DNA of 64,000 nucleotides from an uncultured Bacteroidota bacterium. Its GTDB lineage: Bacteria; Bacteroidota; Bacteroidia; Bacteroidales; P3. The DNA lies in the NCBI GenBank assembly GCA_902777005.1, contig CACYSB010000009.1:1-64000 (forward strand), given 5' to 3'. A model generated the notes under the pieces. It made no database searches. It saw only the letters and a program-made list of their open reading frames with translations, and was not told where the DNA came from. The position numbers and the translations under genes are program-made. Shown one piece after another: positions 43,618 to 54,271 of this stretch (the first letter of the stretch is position 1; every line of letters begins with the position of its first letter).

Positions 43618-44277
43618 CTATGAATTATATTTTGTCGGGTCGGGGATACCAGCTTCGCGGAAGGCCTCGCGGCGCTCGGTGCAGGTGCCGCAGGTGCCGC
43701 AGTGGTGCTCGCCACCGCGGTAGCACGAGTAGGTCGCGCCGTAGTCGATGCCCAGCTGCGCGCCGCGACGGATGATGTCGGCTTTGCTGATGTTTGTATA
43801 CGGCGCTGCCAACTGCACACCTTCATAGGTGCCTGCCTGCATGGCGGCATTCATGGCGTCGACGAACATCGGCCGGCAGTCGGGGTAGATGGCGTGGTCG
43901 CCACCATGGTTGGCAATCAGCACACGCTTAAGGCCGCGGCTTTCGGCGAGGCCACAGGCGATGGAGAGCATGATGCCGTTGCGGAAGGGTACCACGGTGC
44001 TCTTCATGTTCGCCTCGTCATAGTTGCCATCGGGGATGTCGGCGGCGCCGCTGAGGAGCGACGACTGGAAATAGCGGCTCATGAAGCCAAGTTCTATCAC
44101 CAAGTGCTCTATGCCAAGCAAAGCACAATGATGCTTGGCACAGGCTATCTCGCGCGCGGCGTGGTTGCTGCCATAGTCAAAAGTAACGGCGAGCGCGACA
44201 CGCTCACGCTCCTCGTAGAGCAGCGTGGTCGAGTCGAGCCCGCCGGAATAGATAATTACACTGTCTTTCTGTGTCAT
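43618..44277 (-). CDS. queC: 7-cyano-7-deazaguanine synthase
   Basis: 219 residues from MTQKDSVIIYSGGLDSTTLL; ten more residues upstream are possible but unlikely. The PP-loop SGGLDSTT binds ATP and the zinc site is CYRGGEHHCGTCGTC. QueC makes preQ0 from CDG, ATP and ammonia. It is the first of four contiguous queuosine genes (queC, D, E, F), which cover the steps from dihydroneopterin triphosphate to preQ1; folE, tgt, queA and queG are not in the window. Confidence 0.96.
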   Translation of the reverse strand: MTQKDSVIIYSGGLDSTTLLYEERERVALAVTFDYGSNHAAREIACAKHHCALLGIEHLVIELGFMSRYFQSSLLSGAADIPDGNYDEANMKSTVVPFRNGIMLSIACGLAESRGLKRVLIANHGGDHAIYPDCRPMFVDAMNAAMQAGTYEGVQLAAPYTNISKADIIRRGAQLGIDYGATYSCYRGGEHHCGTCGTCTERREAFREAGIPDPTKYNS

Positions 44278-44326
44278 GATTCTTGTTTTGTTAAAGGGGG
44301 TTGGCAAGAAGACCCCTGCGGATGGT

Positions 44327-45031
44327 TTATTTCAGGTAGTACTCGACGGTGGTCACCACACGTACCTTCTTGATCTGCGGGGTGTTCTCGTCGAGATCCT
44401 CGACCTCGAAGTATCCCTGCGAAGCGGTGCGCATCTTGCCGATGCGGCTGTGGCTGTTCTTGGCGAACTCGTCGGCGGCCGAGCGGGCGTTCTCAAGGCT
44501 CTCGGCAATCATAGAGGGCTTAATGTCGTTGAGGCCGTGGTACTCGTAGCTGGCATAACTGCTGCTGATGATGTTCTGCTTCAGCAGGTCGCCGTCGATG
44601 GTGCGCTCCAACTCACGCACCACGTCCATCTTGTCGGTGAAGACGTTGATTGTCTGGTTGGCGTTGTAGCGGAAGCGGATGTTGTTGGTGTAGTAGCTGT
44701 CGTAGCGGTCGTTGAAGTGAGCCGAGGTGTACTTGATTTCCTCGTCGGTGAATCCGGCCTTCTTCAGCAGGTCGACCACAGCCTTCTCGTTGCGCTCCAT
44801 GGTGGCGCGCAGGTCGGTGAGCTCGTTGTCCTGGCCGCTGAAGCTGACGCGCAGCACCACGCGGTCGGCAGGCACCTCCTTCTCGCAGAGGCCGCGCACC
44901 TTGACGGTGTCGTCGTATGACTTGAGCGTTTTCACGGTGCACACCATGAAGATGCCCAGCACGAGAGCAGCCAGCACAATGGCGCCGCCCTGAATCATGT
45001 TCTTTTTGAACGGTATCTGACTTCCTTTCAT
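44327..45031 (-). CDS. SIMPL domain (DUF541) protein
   Basis: 234 residues. One N-terminal membrane helix (MIQGGAIVLAALVLGIFMVC) is followed by a SIMPL domain: VKVRGLCEKEVPADRVVLRV, KAGFTDEEIKYTSAHFND, ANQTINVFTDKMDVV and ESLENARSAADEFAKNSH. Members sit at the inner membrane facing the periplasm; the function is not established. It follows the C25 protease by 16 bases and precedes queC by about 50 bases, on the same strand. Confidence 0.9.
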   Translation of the reverse strand: MKGSQIPFKKNMIQGGAIVLAALVLGIFMVCTVKTLKSYDDTVKVRGLCEKEVPADRVVLRVSFSGQDNELTDLRATMERNEKAVVDLLKKAGFTDEEIKYTSAHFNDRYDSYYTNNIRFRYNANQTINVFTDKMDVVRELERTIDGDLLKQNIISSSYASYEYHGLNDIKPSMIAESLENARSAADEFAKNSHSRIGKMRTASQGYFEVEDLDENTPQIKKVRVVTTVEYYLK

Positions 45032-45047
45032 AGTATTATTAGTTTAA

Positions 45048-48000
45048 TTACCTTACCACAACAATTTTGCGGGCCGGATGATTGCCAACCTTTATCATAT
45101 ACGTGCCTATAGCGGGAACGTCAAACCTGAGTGGCATATAATCGTCCTGCTTTGTGGCAAGCATACGCCCGGTTACATCGTACAACGTCACCTGACGGCC
45201 GTCAGCGCCCTCTACCACAATCTGCCCAAGGCTTTGGTAAACCTTGAGGTTCACCGCATCGACGCCATCTATACCTTGTTGGTTGATATATATCGTATCA
45301 TGAATGGTATCATAGATATAGATAGTGTCAAACAACGTGATTGTATCGTAAAGCGTCAATGTATCACTGTATTCTGTCACAACAACGGTATCTGTCATGG
45401 TAACTGTGTCAAGTACGACGACCTCGACGGTTGTAGTGTCGTGCACCGGAACATACTCCGTCACGGTTACGGTGTCTGTAACAGTAACGGTGTCAAGCAC
45501 TACAACCTCTATTGTCGTGGTATCGTGCACCGGAACATACTCCGTCACAGTTACGGTGTCTGTAACAGTTACAGTCTCGGTCAGCGTTACGGTGTCTGTA
45601 ACAGTAACGGTGTCAAGCACTACAACCTCTATTGTTGTGGTATCGTGCACCGGAACATACTCCGTCACGGTTACGGTGTCTGTAACAGTTACGGTGTCAA
45701 GCACTACAACCTCGATGGTTGTAGTGTCGTGCACCGGAACATACTCCGTCACAGTTACGGTGTCTGTAACTGTTACAGTCTCAGTAAGCGTCACAGTGTC
45801 TGTCACAGTTACGGTGTCAAGCACTTCAACCACGATGGTTGTGGTGTCGTGCACCGGAACATACTCCGTCACAGTGTCCGTCACGGTTACAGTCTCGGTC
45901 AGAGTAACAGTATCTGTCACTGTTACAGTGTCCGTACTGCACAGAGACATGAGTGCAGATAAAGTGCAGTCACTGTTAACTACCAACTGGCGAGGGTTGG
46001 CTGCATTGCCGTCGCTCCAGCCACCGAACGTGTATCCAGCCTCTGGGAAGACACCAATCTGCGCCGCCTGGCCCATACGGTAGGTACCGGCACCGAAAGC
46101 AGTACCGTGTTCGACGTTGATGGTGAGGTTAACCTCCGGTAGCGGACGCGGCACACGCAGGTCGTCAATCAAAGCGCAATCTAAGTTACCGGTCTGACTA
46201 ACATCTTTCGAGTATGTAAACTTCAGCACATGGCTACCAACGGTGATGGGGTACTCGGCATAAGTCCAGGAGCCGTTGCCTGATTCGACAATCTTCTCCA
46301 CGCCGTCCAGATAGAAATGGAACTTGTCGTAGTTGGCTTCCGACGACACACGGTACATGAAACTGATGACATCGGTCTGGTAGGCATCGACGGTAAGGCT
46401 CATCTCCGAGGTCTGGTTATTGCCAAGCGAAGGGTATGAACGGGCACAGTAGGTACCCTGCGTTGCGTTCTCATTAGTGATTTCCCAAGGGTACTGACCC
46501 TGTTGCCAATCAAGAGTAAACTGTCCAGTTTCGAAGTCCTCTCCAAAAGGCTCTCCCACCGTCACGGTGGTACTGTAATTGACGGTATCTGTGCCGCCTG
46601 TCCAAGTGGCAGAAACACCAATGCTGACATTCTCGCCGTTGGCCATGGTGCTCACGGTAGCATTGACGTAGCGCGTCAACGTGCTGCCGGCACTAATCTG
46701 ACTGATGCTGATACTGGTGTCAAGAGCCAACAAGGGGCTCTCGCAATTCAGTGCCACCGATACACCGCTGGCACGGCTGCTGCCAATGTTCTTTACCTTG
46801 AGTTTGAACCGTACTGTAGCGCCGGCATCGAGCGACGCCTGAGGCTCCAGCGACACAATCTGCAGGTAGGGGCCGTCCGACGGTGACACAGTCAGAGTGC
46901 TGTAAGCCGGCTGGTACTGCGAAGCAGTAGCCACCACCTCATAGTTGCCCACCGTCAGGGCCGTAAGGGTCAGCGTCACGCTGCCGTTGGCATTGGCGAA
47001 GCCGGCACCCATCAGTGTCCTGTCGTCGGCCTTGGTAACAGCCACATAAGCATAAGGGGCGGCACCGGTGACCGACAGGCTCGTTGTGCCCGTGGGGCAA
47101 CTCGAAGCCACACTGAGGTTCATCTGCGATGCCTGCGTCAGGTAGGTCATCACCGACGGGTCACCCATCAGGTGGTATATCTCCCAATAGTAGGCAGTCT
47201 TGTTTGAACCAGATGCTTGCACGGCCATATTGCCGAAATAGATAATGGAGCTCTGGTTTGTAGCCCACTCGCTGTAGGCTTCGCCATGGGTATGGAAGCT
47301 ACGGTCATATACACCGAGATTATTGGCATTGTAGGCCATGGACATGGTGGCGCTGATAGAGCTGCGAACACCTACAGCCCAGTAGAAGTCTTCGTACCAG
47401 TAGGTCACCTCGCTACCGCCAATGTAACCTACGGCACCACAATAGTTATCCTTACGCAGCAGCGTCTCGCCAAAGCAGGCGCTCTCGCCGAACATATTAG
47501 TCTGACAGCAGTTGCCTATCATAAGGCCAAACTTCTGCGTGTTGGTCATGCTGGACACATGGCTTGTCTCGAAACCAGGATTATACCACCCAGAGGAGCT
47601 GCCATGGGCGCTATAGTTGATGAAGCCCGCACCCTGGCTGTAGTAGTTACGTATGGTAGCGGCATTAGACGAGCTGTTGCTATTAACGGTAACATTTGTG
47701 ACACCTGAGGGCGTTATCGACGTGTTATTCTTGAAATAATATACGTTGCTGAAGCCGTGGGCGCCATTGATGTAGTTGGTGATACCGTAGTCCATAGCGG
47801 GGTCAGCATGGGTATAGCCATAGTCATCGCTGCTGCCTCCGTCAATGCCGGCAACCATTACAGCGCGGTCGAGGAACGACGGGTCGGAGAATGTGTACTG
47901 CTCATACATCAGCGTCTTCTCAATCTGCGGTGTCAACTGCGACACGTTCTGCGCTGAGAAGCGTCCGTAGTAACAATCGGGGATATTGTCACCAGAAGTC

Positions 48001-48956
48001 CATGTGCTGTAGTTGAGGTCCGTGACGTGACTGTTCAGTGTGCTACCGCTGAATGCAGGAATTTGCGCCACATCGCCCACCAGCAGCACAAATGTCGGCG
48101 CCGGGTTGGCGGCAGTGGCATTGGTGTACTGGCTCTTGATGTAGGCTGCGATGCTCGTCGTCGTGGTTCCCACAGCGGCATCGTCTGTGTAGACAATGTC
48201 GGTGATGAAGCCCTTGCGCTTCTTCCACTGCACGAAGGTGTCCAGCTGGCCACGGAACATGCTGTTGGCCACAATCAGGTAGCGCACCGGCGCCGTGCTG
48301 CTCACCGACTTGGGATAGAGGCTGTTCAGCGCGTTGGCACCGCTCTGGAAAGCGGGCGTGTAGTAGCGGTTGAACATCTCCATCGACCCATCGGCATCGG
48401 CACCCTTGTAGTTCACTGTGACGGTGGCCTTGGTGCACACCACCAGCTGCTGGCTGACAGGGTTGTAGCTTATGGGCGAGAACTGCAGGCGCGCCAGATT
48501 GCGGTCGCGGGCCACACCCACTGCCTCAACCATTGCCAACGGAGCCGCGGCAAAGAAGGCGTCGGTAGCGTACAGCTTCTCGTCTATCGTCAGCGGATAG
48601 ACACCCATGTCCGACTTGCTGCGCGACGGCTGCACAGGCGCCACAACGGCACCGGTCAGGGCCACAGTGTCGTACTCCGTGCCGCTCACCACAACATCAA
48701 ACGCATCGCACAGCGGCACCTCTATCAACCTCGTCCATGTGGGCAGATTGGGGGCTCCCTCCTGCGCCGAGGGCATCATTCCCTCCACGGTCAGCTGTGT
48801 GAACGTGCGACCGTCAATCACGGTCTTCCCTGTCTGGATGTCACCGACAGAGAAAACCACCTGTAACTGCTGGAAATTGTCGATGACAACCTCCTGAGCC
48901 TGCGACCACAGGGAGACCGCCAGGCATGCAATGATGGCAAATATGCTCTTTTTCAT
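45048..48956 (-). CDS. Gingipain-family (C25) cysteine protease with Thr/Val repeat stalk and T9SS-type tail
   Basis: 1302 residues. Signal peptide MKKSIFAIIACLAVSLWSQA, then a propeptide to about residue 220 and a C25 caspase-like domain. Catalytic His451 lies in FINYSAHGSSSGW and Cys484 in MIGNCCQTNMFGESACFGE, lining up with the gingipain VACVNG...PCFAEAL section. Ig-like domains follow (residues about 615-800) and a jelly-roll-like domain (FGEDFETGQFTLDWQQGQYP). A stalk of Thr/Val repeats runs from about 1000 to 1185, then a T9SS-type tail ends GTYMIKVGNHPARKIVVVR. It is exported and probably surface-attached. It lies 40 bases after hutU, hinting at co-expression with histidine breakdown. 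Confidence 0.9.
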   Translation of the reverse strand: MKKSIFAIIACLAVSLWSQAQEVVIDNFQQLQVVFSVGDIQTGKTVIDGRTFTQLTVEGMMPSAQEGAPNLPTWTRLIEVPLCDAFDVVVSGTEYDTVALTGAVVAPVQPSRSKSDMGVYPLTIDEKLYATDAFFAAAPLAMVEAVGVARDRNLARLQFSPISYNPVSQQLVVCTKATVTVNYKGADADGSMEMFNRYYTPAFQSGANALNSLYPKSVSSTAPVRYLIVANSMFRGQLDTFVQWKKRKGFITDIVYTDDAAVGTTTTSIAAYIKSQYTNATAANPAPTFVLLVGDVAQIPAFSGSTLNSHVTDLNYSTWTSGDNIPDCYYGRFSAQNVSQLTPQIEKTLMYEQYTFSDPSFLDRAVMVAGIDGGSSDDYGYTHADPAMDYGITNYINGAHGFSNVYYFKNNTSITPSGVTNVTVNSNSSSNAATIRNYYSQGAGFINYSAHGSSSGWYNPGFETSHVSSMTNTQKFGLMIGNCCQTNMFGESACFGETLLRKDNYCGAVGYIGGSEVTYWYEDFYWAVGVRSSISATMSMAYNANNLGVYDRSFHTHGEAYSEWATNQSSIIYFGNMAVQASGSNKTAYYWEIYHLMGDPSVMTYLTQASQMNLSVASSCPTGTTSLSVTGAAPYAYVAVTKADDRTLMGAGFANANGSVTLTLTALTVGNYEVVATASQYQPAYSTLTVSPSDGPYLQIVSLEPQASLDAGATVRFKLKVKNIGSSRASGVSVALNCESPLLALDTSISISQISAGSTLTRYVNATVSTMANGENVSIGVSATWTGGTDTVNYSTTVTVGEPFGEDFETGQFTLDWQQGQYPWEITNENATQGTYCARSYPSLGNNQTSEMSLTVDAYQTDVISFMYRVSSEANYDKFHFYLDGVEKIVESGNGSWTYAEYPITVGSHVLKFTYSKDVSQTGNLDCALIDDLRVPRPLPEVNLTINVEHGTAFGAGTYRMGQAAQIGVFPEAGYTFGGWSDGNAANPRQLVVNSDCTLSALMSLCSTDTVTVTDTVTLTETVTVTDTVTEYVPVHDTTTIVVEVLDTVTVTDTVTLTETVTVTDTVTVTEYVPVHDTTTIEVVVLDTVTVTDTVTVTEYVPVHDTTTIEVVVLDTVTVTDTVTLTETVTVTDTVTVTEYVPVHDTTTIEVVVLDTVTVTDTVTVTEYVPVHDTTTVEVVVLDTVTMTDTVVVTEYSDTLTLYDTITLFDTIYIYDTIHDTIYINQQGIDGVDAVNLKVYQSLGQIVVEGADGRQVTLYDVTGRMLATKQDDYMPLRFDVPAIGTYMIKVGNHPARKIVVVR
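45397..45960 (-). repeat. Long coding tandem repeat (Thr/Val stalk) in the C25 protease
   Basis: Units of 40 residues (DTVTVTDTVTLTETVTVTDT then VTVTEYVPVHDTTTIEVVVL) and 28 residues (the same without TLTETVTVTDTV) follow in the order A', A, B, A, B, where A' is a 38-residue variant. A plus B makes a 68-residue (204-base) higher-order unit. The DNA is highly repetitive, so copy number may vary or be mis-assembled. Confidence 0.85.
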
Positions 48957-48996
48957 CGTTATTATTTGTTGCTCAAAATCAATCCAATCAGCACGA

Positions 48997-50997
<2,001 letters not shown>

Positions 50998-51068
50998 AAT
51001 ATGTTACTTTTTTGTTTGTCAATCCATTAAGCACACAAAGCACCACCTATGCGCCTTGCGTACAATCT

Positions 51069-51098
51069 GCAAAGATACAAAAAAATTAGAATTACAAA
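51069..51098 (-). promoter_or_regulatory. Predicted promoter of hutU
   Basis: The minus strand reads TATCTTTGC (plus 51069-51077) with TTTG at 51098-51095 and a 17-base spacer. It gives a leader of about 65 bases. It may serve the whole downstream run to pdxK. Confidence 0.6.
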
Positions 51099-51115
51099 TA
51101 TAAAAAACGAATTTA

Positions 51116-51243
51116 CTCCGTACCCTCACCGTCCCCTCTCCGTCCTTTTAACGGTTGTTCTACGGTTGTTCTACGGTTTAAACCGTAGAACAACCGGTGA
51201 ACAATGGTAGAACAGTCGGAGCGGATACGGAGAGGCTCCGGAG
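51116..51243. repeat. Dispersed palindromic repeat, copy D, with a 34-bp perfect palindrome
   Basis: Outer arms CTCCGTACCCTCACC (51116 on) and GGATACGGAGAGGCTCCGGA (to 51242). The centre 51163-51196 is a perfect 34-base palindrome around GTTTAAAC, made of GTTCTACGGTT units facing AACCGTAGAAC. It starts nine bases after the subtilase stop and runs toward the hutU promoter. Confidence 0.85.
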
Positions 51244-51251
51244 TGGGTGGG

Positions 51252-53570
51252 TTAGAAGCAGAGCTGCAGACCGACCTCGAGGCGTGGCAGGAGGGCCCTG
51301 TCGTCGGCGAGTTTCTCGCCGATGCCGGTGAGGCGGTAGCGGGCATAGAGTCCTACAAAGTCGTAGGTGAAGCGAGTGACGACACCGTAGTTGTACTTGT
51401 AGGAGTCGAGGGGCTTGAGGTCTTTAAGTATCTGTGTGACGTCATCATAGGGAGCGTGGTCGTTGGTCTTGCCTTTTACATTGTAGGCGGTAGTGCCGAA
51501 CGAGCCGTAGACGCCGAGGTCCCAATGGATGCCTTTGCCGAAGAGGCCGCCGGCCACGAAGCGGACGCGCTGGAAGAGTTCGATGGAGAACTCGTCGAGC
51601 TCGATGCGACGGTAGTCGACCTTGGCTAGGTTGTCCTCGACGCCTGCCATGCCCACGAGGCGGTCGAGGCAGTTGGTGGCCATGCCTTTGTAGTTATAAG
51701 TGGAGAGAGCCCACTCGAAGCCGAGGCCGACGCTATAGCTCTTGCCGAAGGCGCGCATCAGACGGAAGCCAAGGTGCGTGGCGGGCGACCAGCCGGAGAA
51801 GGGCATTTCCTCGTCCATGAGCTTGACGGGGAGGCCGAGCATGAAGTATACGTCGCCGCGATATTTAGCGTTGCTGCCGAAGCTGGATACGTCGAAGTCG
51901 CCATTGCGGCCGGTGAGATGTTCGGTGACGGCATCGTTGCTAATGAGGGGATGGAAGACATAGCCGCTCATGCCCGCGTATTTCTTGTATTCATCCTTGC
52001 TGAGCTTGATGCTGTCGGTGTAGCCGGCCAGATGGATGGTCATGGTGCGGTCGAAGATGGAGTTCTTGCTGAAGGTGAAGCGGTCGCCTTGGTCGGTGTA
52101 TTTCACCTCAACCTTGCCGTAGTAGGTGAGGCGATGGTCCTCGGAACGGCGGAACGAGTAGAAGAGGTGGCTGTGCTTGATGGGGCGGGTGGGCACCACA
52201 TGCACGCTGTCCTCCTCAATGACGAAGCGGAAGGTGGGCTCGACGGCCTTACGGTCGCCAGTGAAATAGGAGGCCTGTGGCACACCATAGCCGAAAGAGT
52301 AGTCGCAGTATGGGTAGAGGTCGGAACTCTGCTCAATGGCGTGGAACATCTCCATGGCGGTCTTGCCGGGGGATGCCTGCCAGGCACAGGCTGCGAAGCC
52401 TGCGACGAGGGGGCAGGAGAAGGAGGTGCCGTGTACATAGTGGGTGGCGTGGTTGTTGCCGGTGTTGGCGGTGCGGGCATAGCCGAAGGCGCAGACGTTG
52501 GGCTTCTGGCGGCCGTCGGCGCTGGGACCGTAAGAGGAGAACTCTATGTGGTTATAGGCGGTGAGGCTGTTCTCAATACCGCCGATGCAGAGCACGCTGT
52601 CGGCGTCGGCGGGGGTGATGATGGTCTTCCACTGCTTGTCGTCGGCCTCGTTGCCGGCGGAGTTGACCACCAGCATACCCTTGCGGGCGGCGAGGTTGCC
52701 GGCCTTGGCAACGTAGGAGGTGCCGTCCATATCCTTGGTGTAATGGTTCTCCTTGCCGTAGCCGAGGCTGGAGCTTATGACGTTGGCGCCGTTCTTGTCG
52801 GCCCACTCCACGGCCATGTGCCACCAGACCTCCTCTTTCTTGGGCTCGGTCTCGACCTCGGTGCGGGCGAGCAGGAACTCGGCGCCGGTGGCCAGACCGA
52901 GGTCCTTGCCGTCGATGCGGCCGCAGATGCAACTGAGGGTCATAAGGCCGTGACTGTTCCAGCCGTAGACATCCTCTTTGTTGTTGCAGAAGTTCCAGGT
53001 CTTGATGATGCGGCCTTCGTCGCGCACATGCTTGAAAGCGTCGTGGGTGTTGACCAGCGGGAAGCCGCCGTCGAACACGGCGATGCGGATGCCGCGGCCG
53101 TCGATGCCTTTGTCGCGGAACAGTTTGCCGCCCATGCGCACCAGCTGCGCCTCGAGCGGGCCGGCAACGGTGTCGTAATCCATGAGGCCGTCATTGTCGC
53201 TGGGAACAGAGGCCAGCTGCATGTCGGCCATGATGGGCTGGACGCGGAGCACGTATGGCAGCTCGGCGATGCGGGCGGCCTGTTCGGGGGTAGCCACGAC
53301 GCCCATAGCGTTCATCCAGCGGCTGCAGCCTATCTCCTCGGTGGCTATGGCGGCGACACCCTGCTCATAGGCGGTGCTGACGGGGTAGTTGCTGATATCG
53401 TAGAGGTCGGCGCCGCAAGCGCGGTAACGCTCAATGGCCTTGGCATCGAAATAAGAATAGGGGTCGAAGGTGGTGCCTGCCTTGTCGGTGAGGAACACCC
53501 AATAGACTTGCTGCGCAGAAACTCCGCAGAGCGTCAGCACAAGTGCCAATGAAAGGAACAGCTTCTTCAT
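51252..53570 (-). CDS. S8 subtilase with C-terminal outer-membrane-barrel-like domain
   Basis: 772 residues. Signal peptide MKKLFLSLALVLTLCGVSAQ. The subtilase triad is complete: Asp167 (IRIAVFDGGF), His207 (NSHGLMTLSCI) and Ser383 (VHGTSFSCPLVAGFAAC), with the oxyanion-region Asn in VVNSAGNE. After the protease (to about residue 450) comes a small beta region. From about residue 545 a series of amphipathic strands (YRGDVYFMLGLPVKLMD, SYSVGLGFEWALSTYNY, IHWDLGVYGSFGTTAYNV) ends in ARYRLTGIGEK and LPRLEVGLQLCF. The terminal Phe and strand pattern suggest an outer-membrane barrel. There is no T9SS tail. It is the last gene after recO (8-base gap). Confidence 0.82.
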   Translation of the reverse strand: MKKLFLSLALVLTLCGVSAQQVYWVFLTDKAGTTFDPYSYFDAKAIERYRACGADLYDISNYPVSTAYEQGVAAIATEEIGCSRWMNAMGVVATPEQAARIAELPYVLRVQPIMADMQLASVPSDNDGLMDYDTVAGPLEAQLVRMGGKLFRDKGIDGRGIRIAVFDGGFPLVNTHDAFKHVRDEGRIIKTWNFCNNKEDVYGWNSHGLMTLSCICGRIDGKDLGLATGAEFLLARTEVETEPKKEEVWWHMAVEWADKNGANVISSSLGYGKENHYTKDMDGTSYVAKAGNLAARKGMLVVNSAGNEADDKQWKTIITPADADSVLCIGGIENSLTAYNHIEFSSYGPSADGRQKPNVCAFGYARTANTGNNHATHYVHGTSFSCPLVAGFAACAWQASPGKTAMEMFHAIEQSSDLYPYCDYSFGYGVPQASYFTGDRKAVEPTFRFVIEEDSVHVVPTRPIKHSHLFYSFRRSEDHRLTYYGKVEVKYTDQGDRFTFSKNSIFDRTMTIHLAGYTDSIKLSKDEYKKYAGMSGYVFHPLISNDAVTEHLTGRNGDFDVSSFGSNAKYRGDVYFMLGLPVKLMDEEMPFSGWSPATHLGFRLMRAFGKSYSVGLGFEWALSTYNYKGMATNCLDRLVGMAGVEDNLAKVDYRRIELDEFSIELFQRVRFVAGGLFGKGIHWDLGVYGSFGTTAYNVKGKTNDHAPYDDVTQILKDLKPLDSYKYNYGVVTRFTYDFVGLYARYRLTGIGEKLADDRALLPRLEVGLQLCF

Positions 53571-53578
53571 AATGTGTA

Positions 53579-54271
53579 TTATTTTAATATTGTGTGTAAT
53601 ATCTCGTGACTGGTGAAGTTACGGAAGCCGCTTAGGTGCAGCTGGTAATATGCCAGAAGTGAGTCTATGAGTGCCCGACGCGACTGCAGAGGGGCTCCAT
53701 TTGACAGCTCATGCGAGGCAAGATACTCGTGGAGCATCTCGGATTGACTGGGCGAGAGCGTTGTTTCGGTGGCAGATGAGACATAGCGGCCTTCCTGCAG
53801 GTCGAAGAGGGCTTCGCGGGGACAGTAGTTGTCCAGCGGCTCGATGCCGAGGTGGCGGGAGACGGTGAGGAGAAAGGTAATAGGCAGTGATGAATGATGA
53901 ATGATGAGTGATGAATTTATGGAGTCGACGTAATCGAAGAGGGCGGGCATGGGTTCGGCTTCCTGCAAGGACTTGTATAGTACCTCGGTCATGAAGAACC
54001 GCAAGGCATTCTCTACCGGAGAGGCATCGGTGCCGACAGCGCGAGGAGATAGTTCCTTTATGTAGTTAAGTTCGGCCTTGGGGTTGTCGTACACCACCAT
54101 GTCGAGGCTGGAAAGGGGCTGCAGCAGGTTCTGCTTCACCTTGGCGTTGCGGCCACGTACACCCTTGACGATATATGAGCGCACACCAAGCATACGCGTG
54201 AAGACCTTCACGATGACCGATGAGTCGCCGTAGGGTGTGGTATGCAACACTATACCGGGAGTGGATATCAT
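53579..54271 (-). CDS. recO: DNA repair protein RecO
   Basis: 230 residues from the ATG at 54271; a GTG at 54274 would add one residue. The OB-fold N-terminus (TPGIVLHTTPYGDSSVIVKV, YIVKGVRGRNAKVKQNLLQP) and helical C-terminus (FLLTVSRHLGIEPLDNYCP, REALFDLQEGRY) fit RecO, which anneals strands and loads RecA with RecR. A 7-base tandem tract at 53886-53917 encodes NSSLIIHHSSL (about residues 119-129) in a helical linker, so the loop is repeat-derived. Its start overlaps the porZ stop by one base. Confidence 0.9.
   Translation of the reverse strand: MISTPGIVLHTTPYGDSSVIVKVFTRMLGVRSYIVKGVRGRNAKVKQNLLQPLSSLDMVVYDNPKAELNYIKELSPRAVGTDASPVENALRFFMTEVLYKSLQEAEPMPALFDYVDSINSSLIIHHSSLPITFLLTVSRHLGIEPLDNYCPREALFDLQEGRYVSSATETTLSPSQSEMLHEYLASHELSNGAPLQSRRALIDSLLAYYQLHLSGFRNFTSHEILHTILK
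53886..53917 (-). repeat. 7-base tandem tract inside recO
   Basis: On the plus strand TGATGAA, TGATGAA, TGATGAG, TGATGAA. In the recO frame it encodes NSSLIIHHSSL. Confidence 0.85.

Noticed and set aside
45397..46083. Long Val/Thr/Ser-rich open frame on the plus strand over the C25 protease stalk
   Set aside because: It is the reverse strand of a Thr/Val codon repeat; GTAACAGTG-type repeats stay open and look protein-like on both strands. The minus-strand gene has signal, catalytic site and tail.
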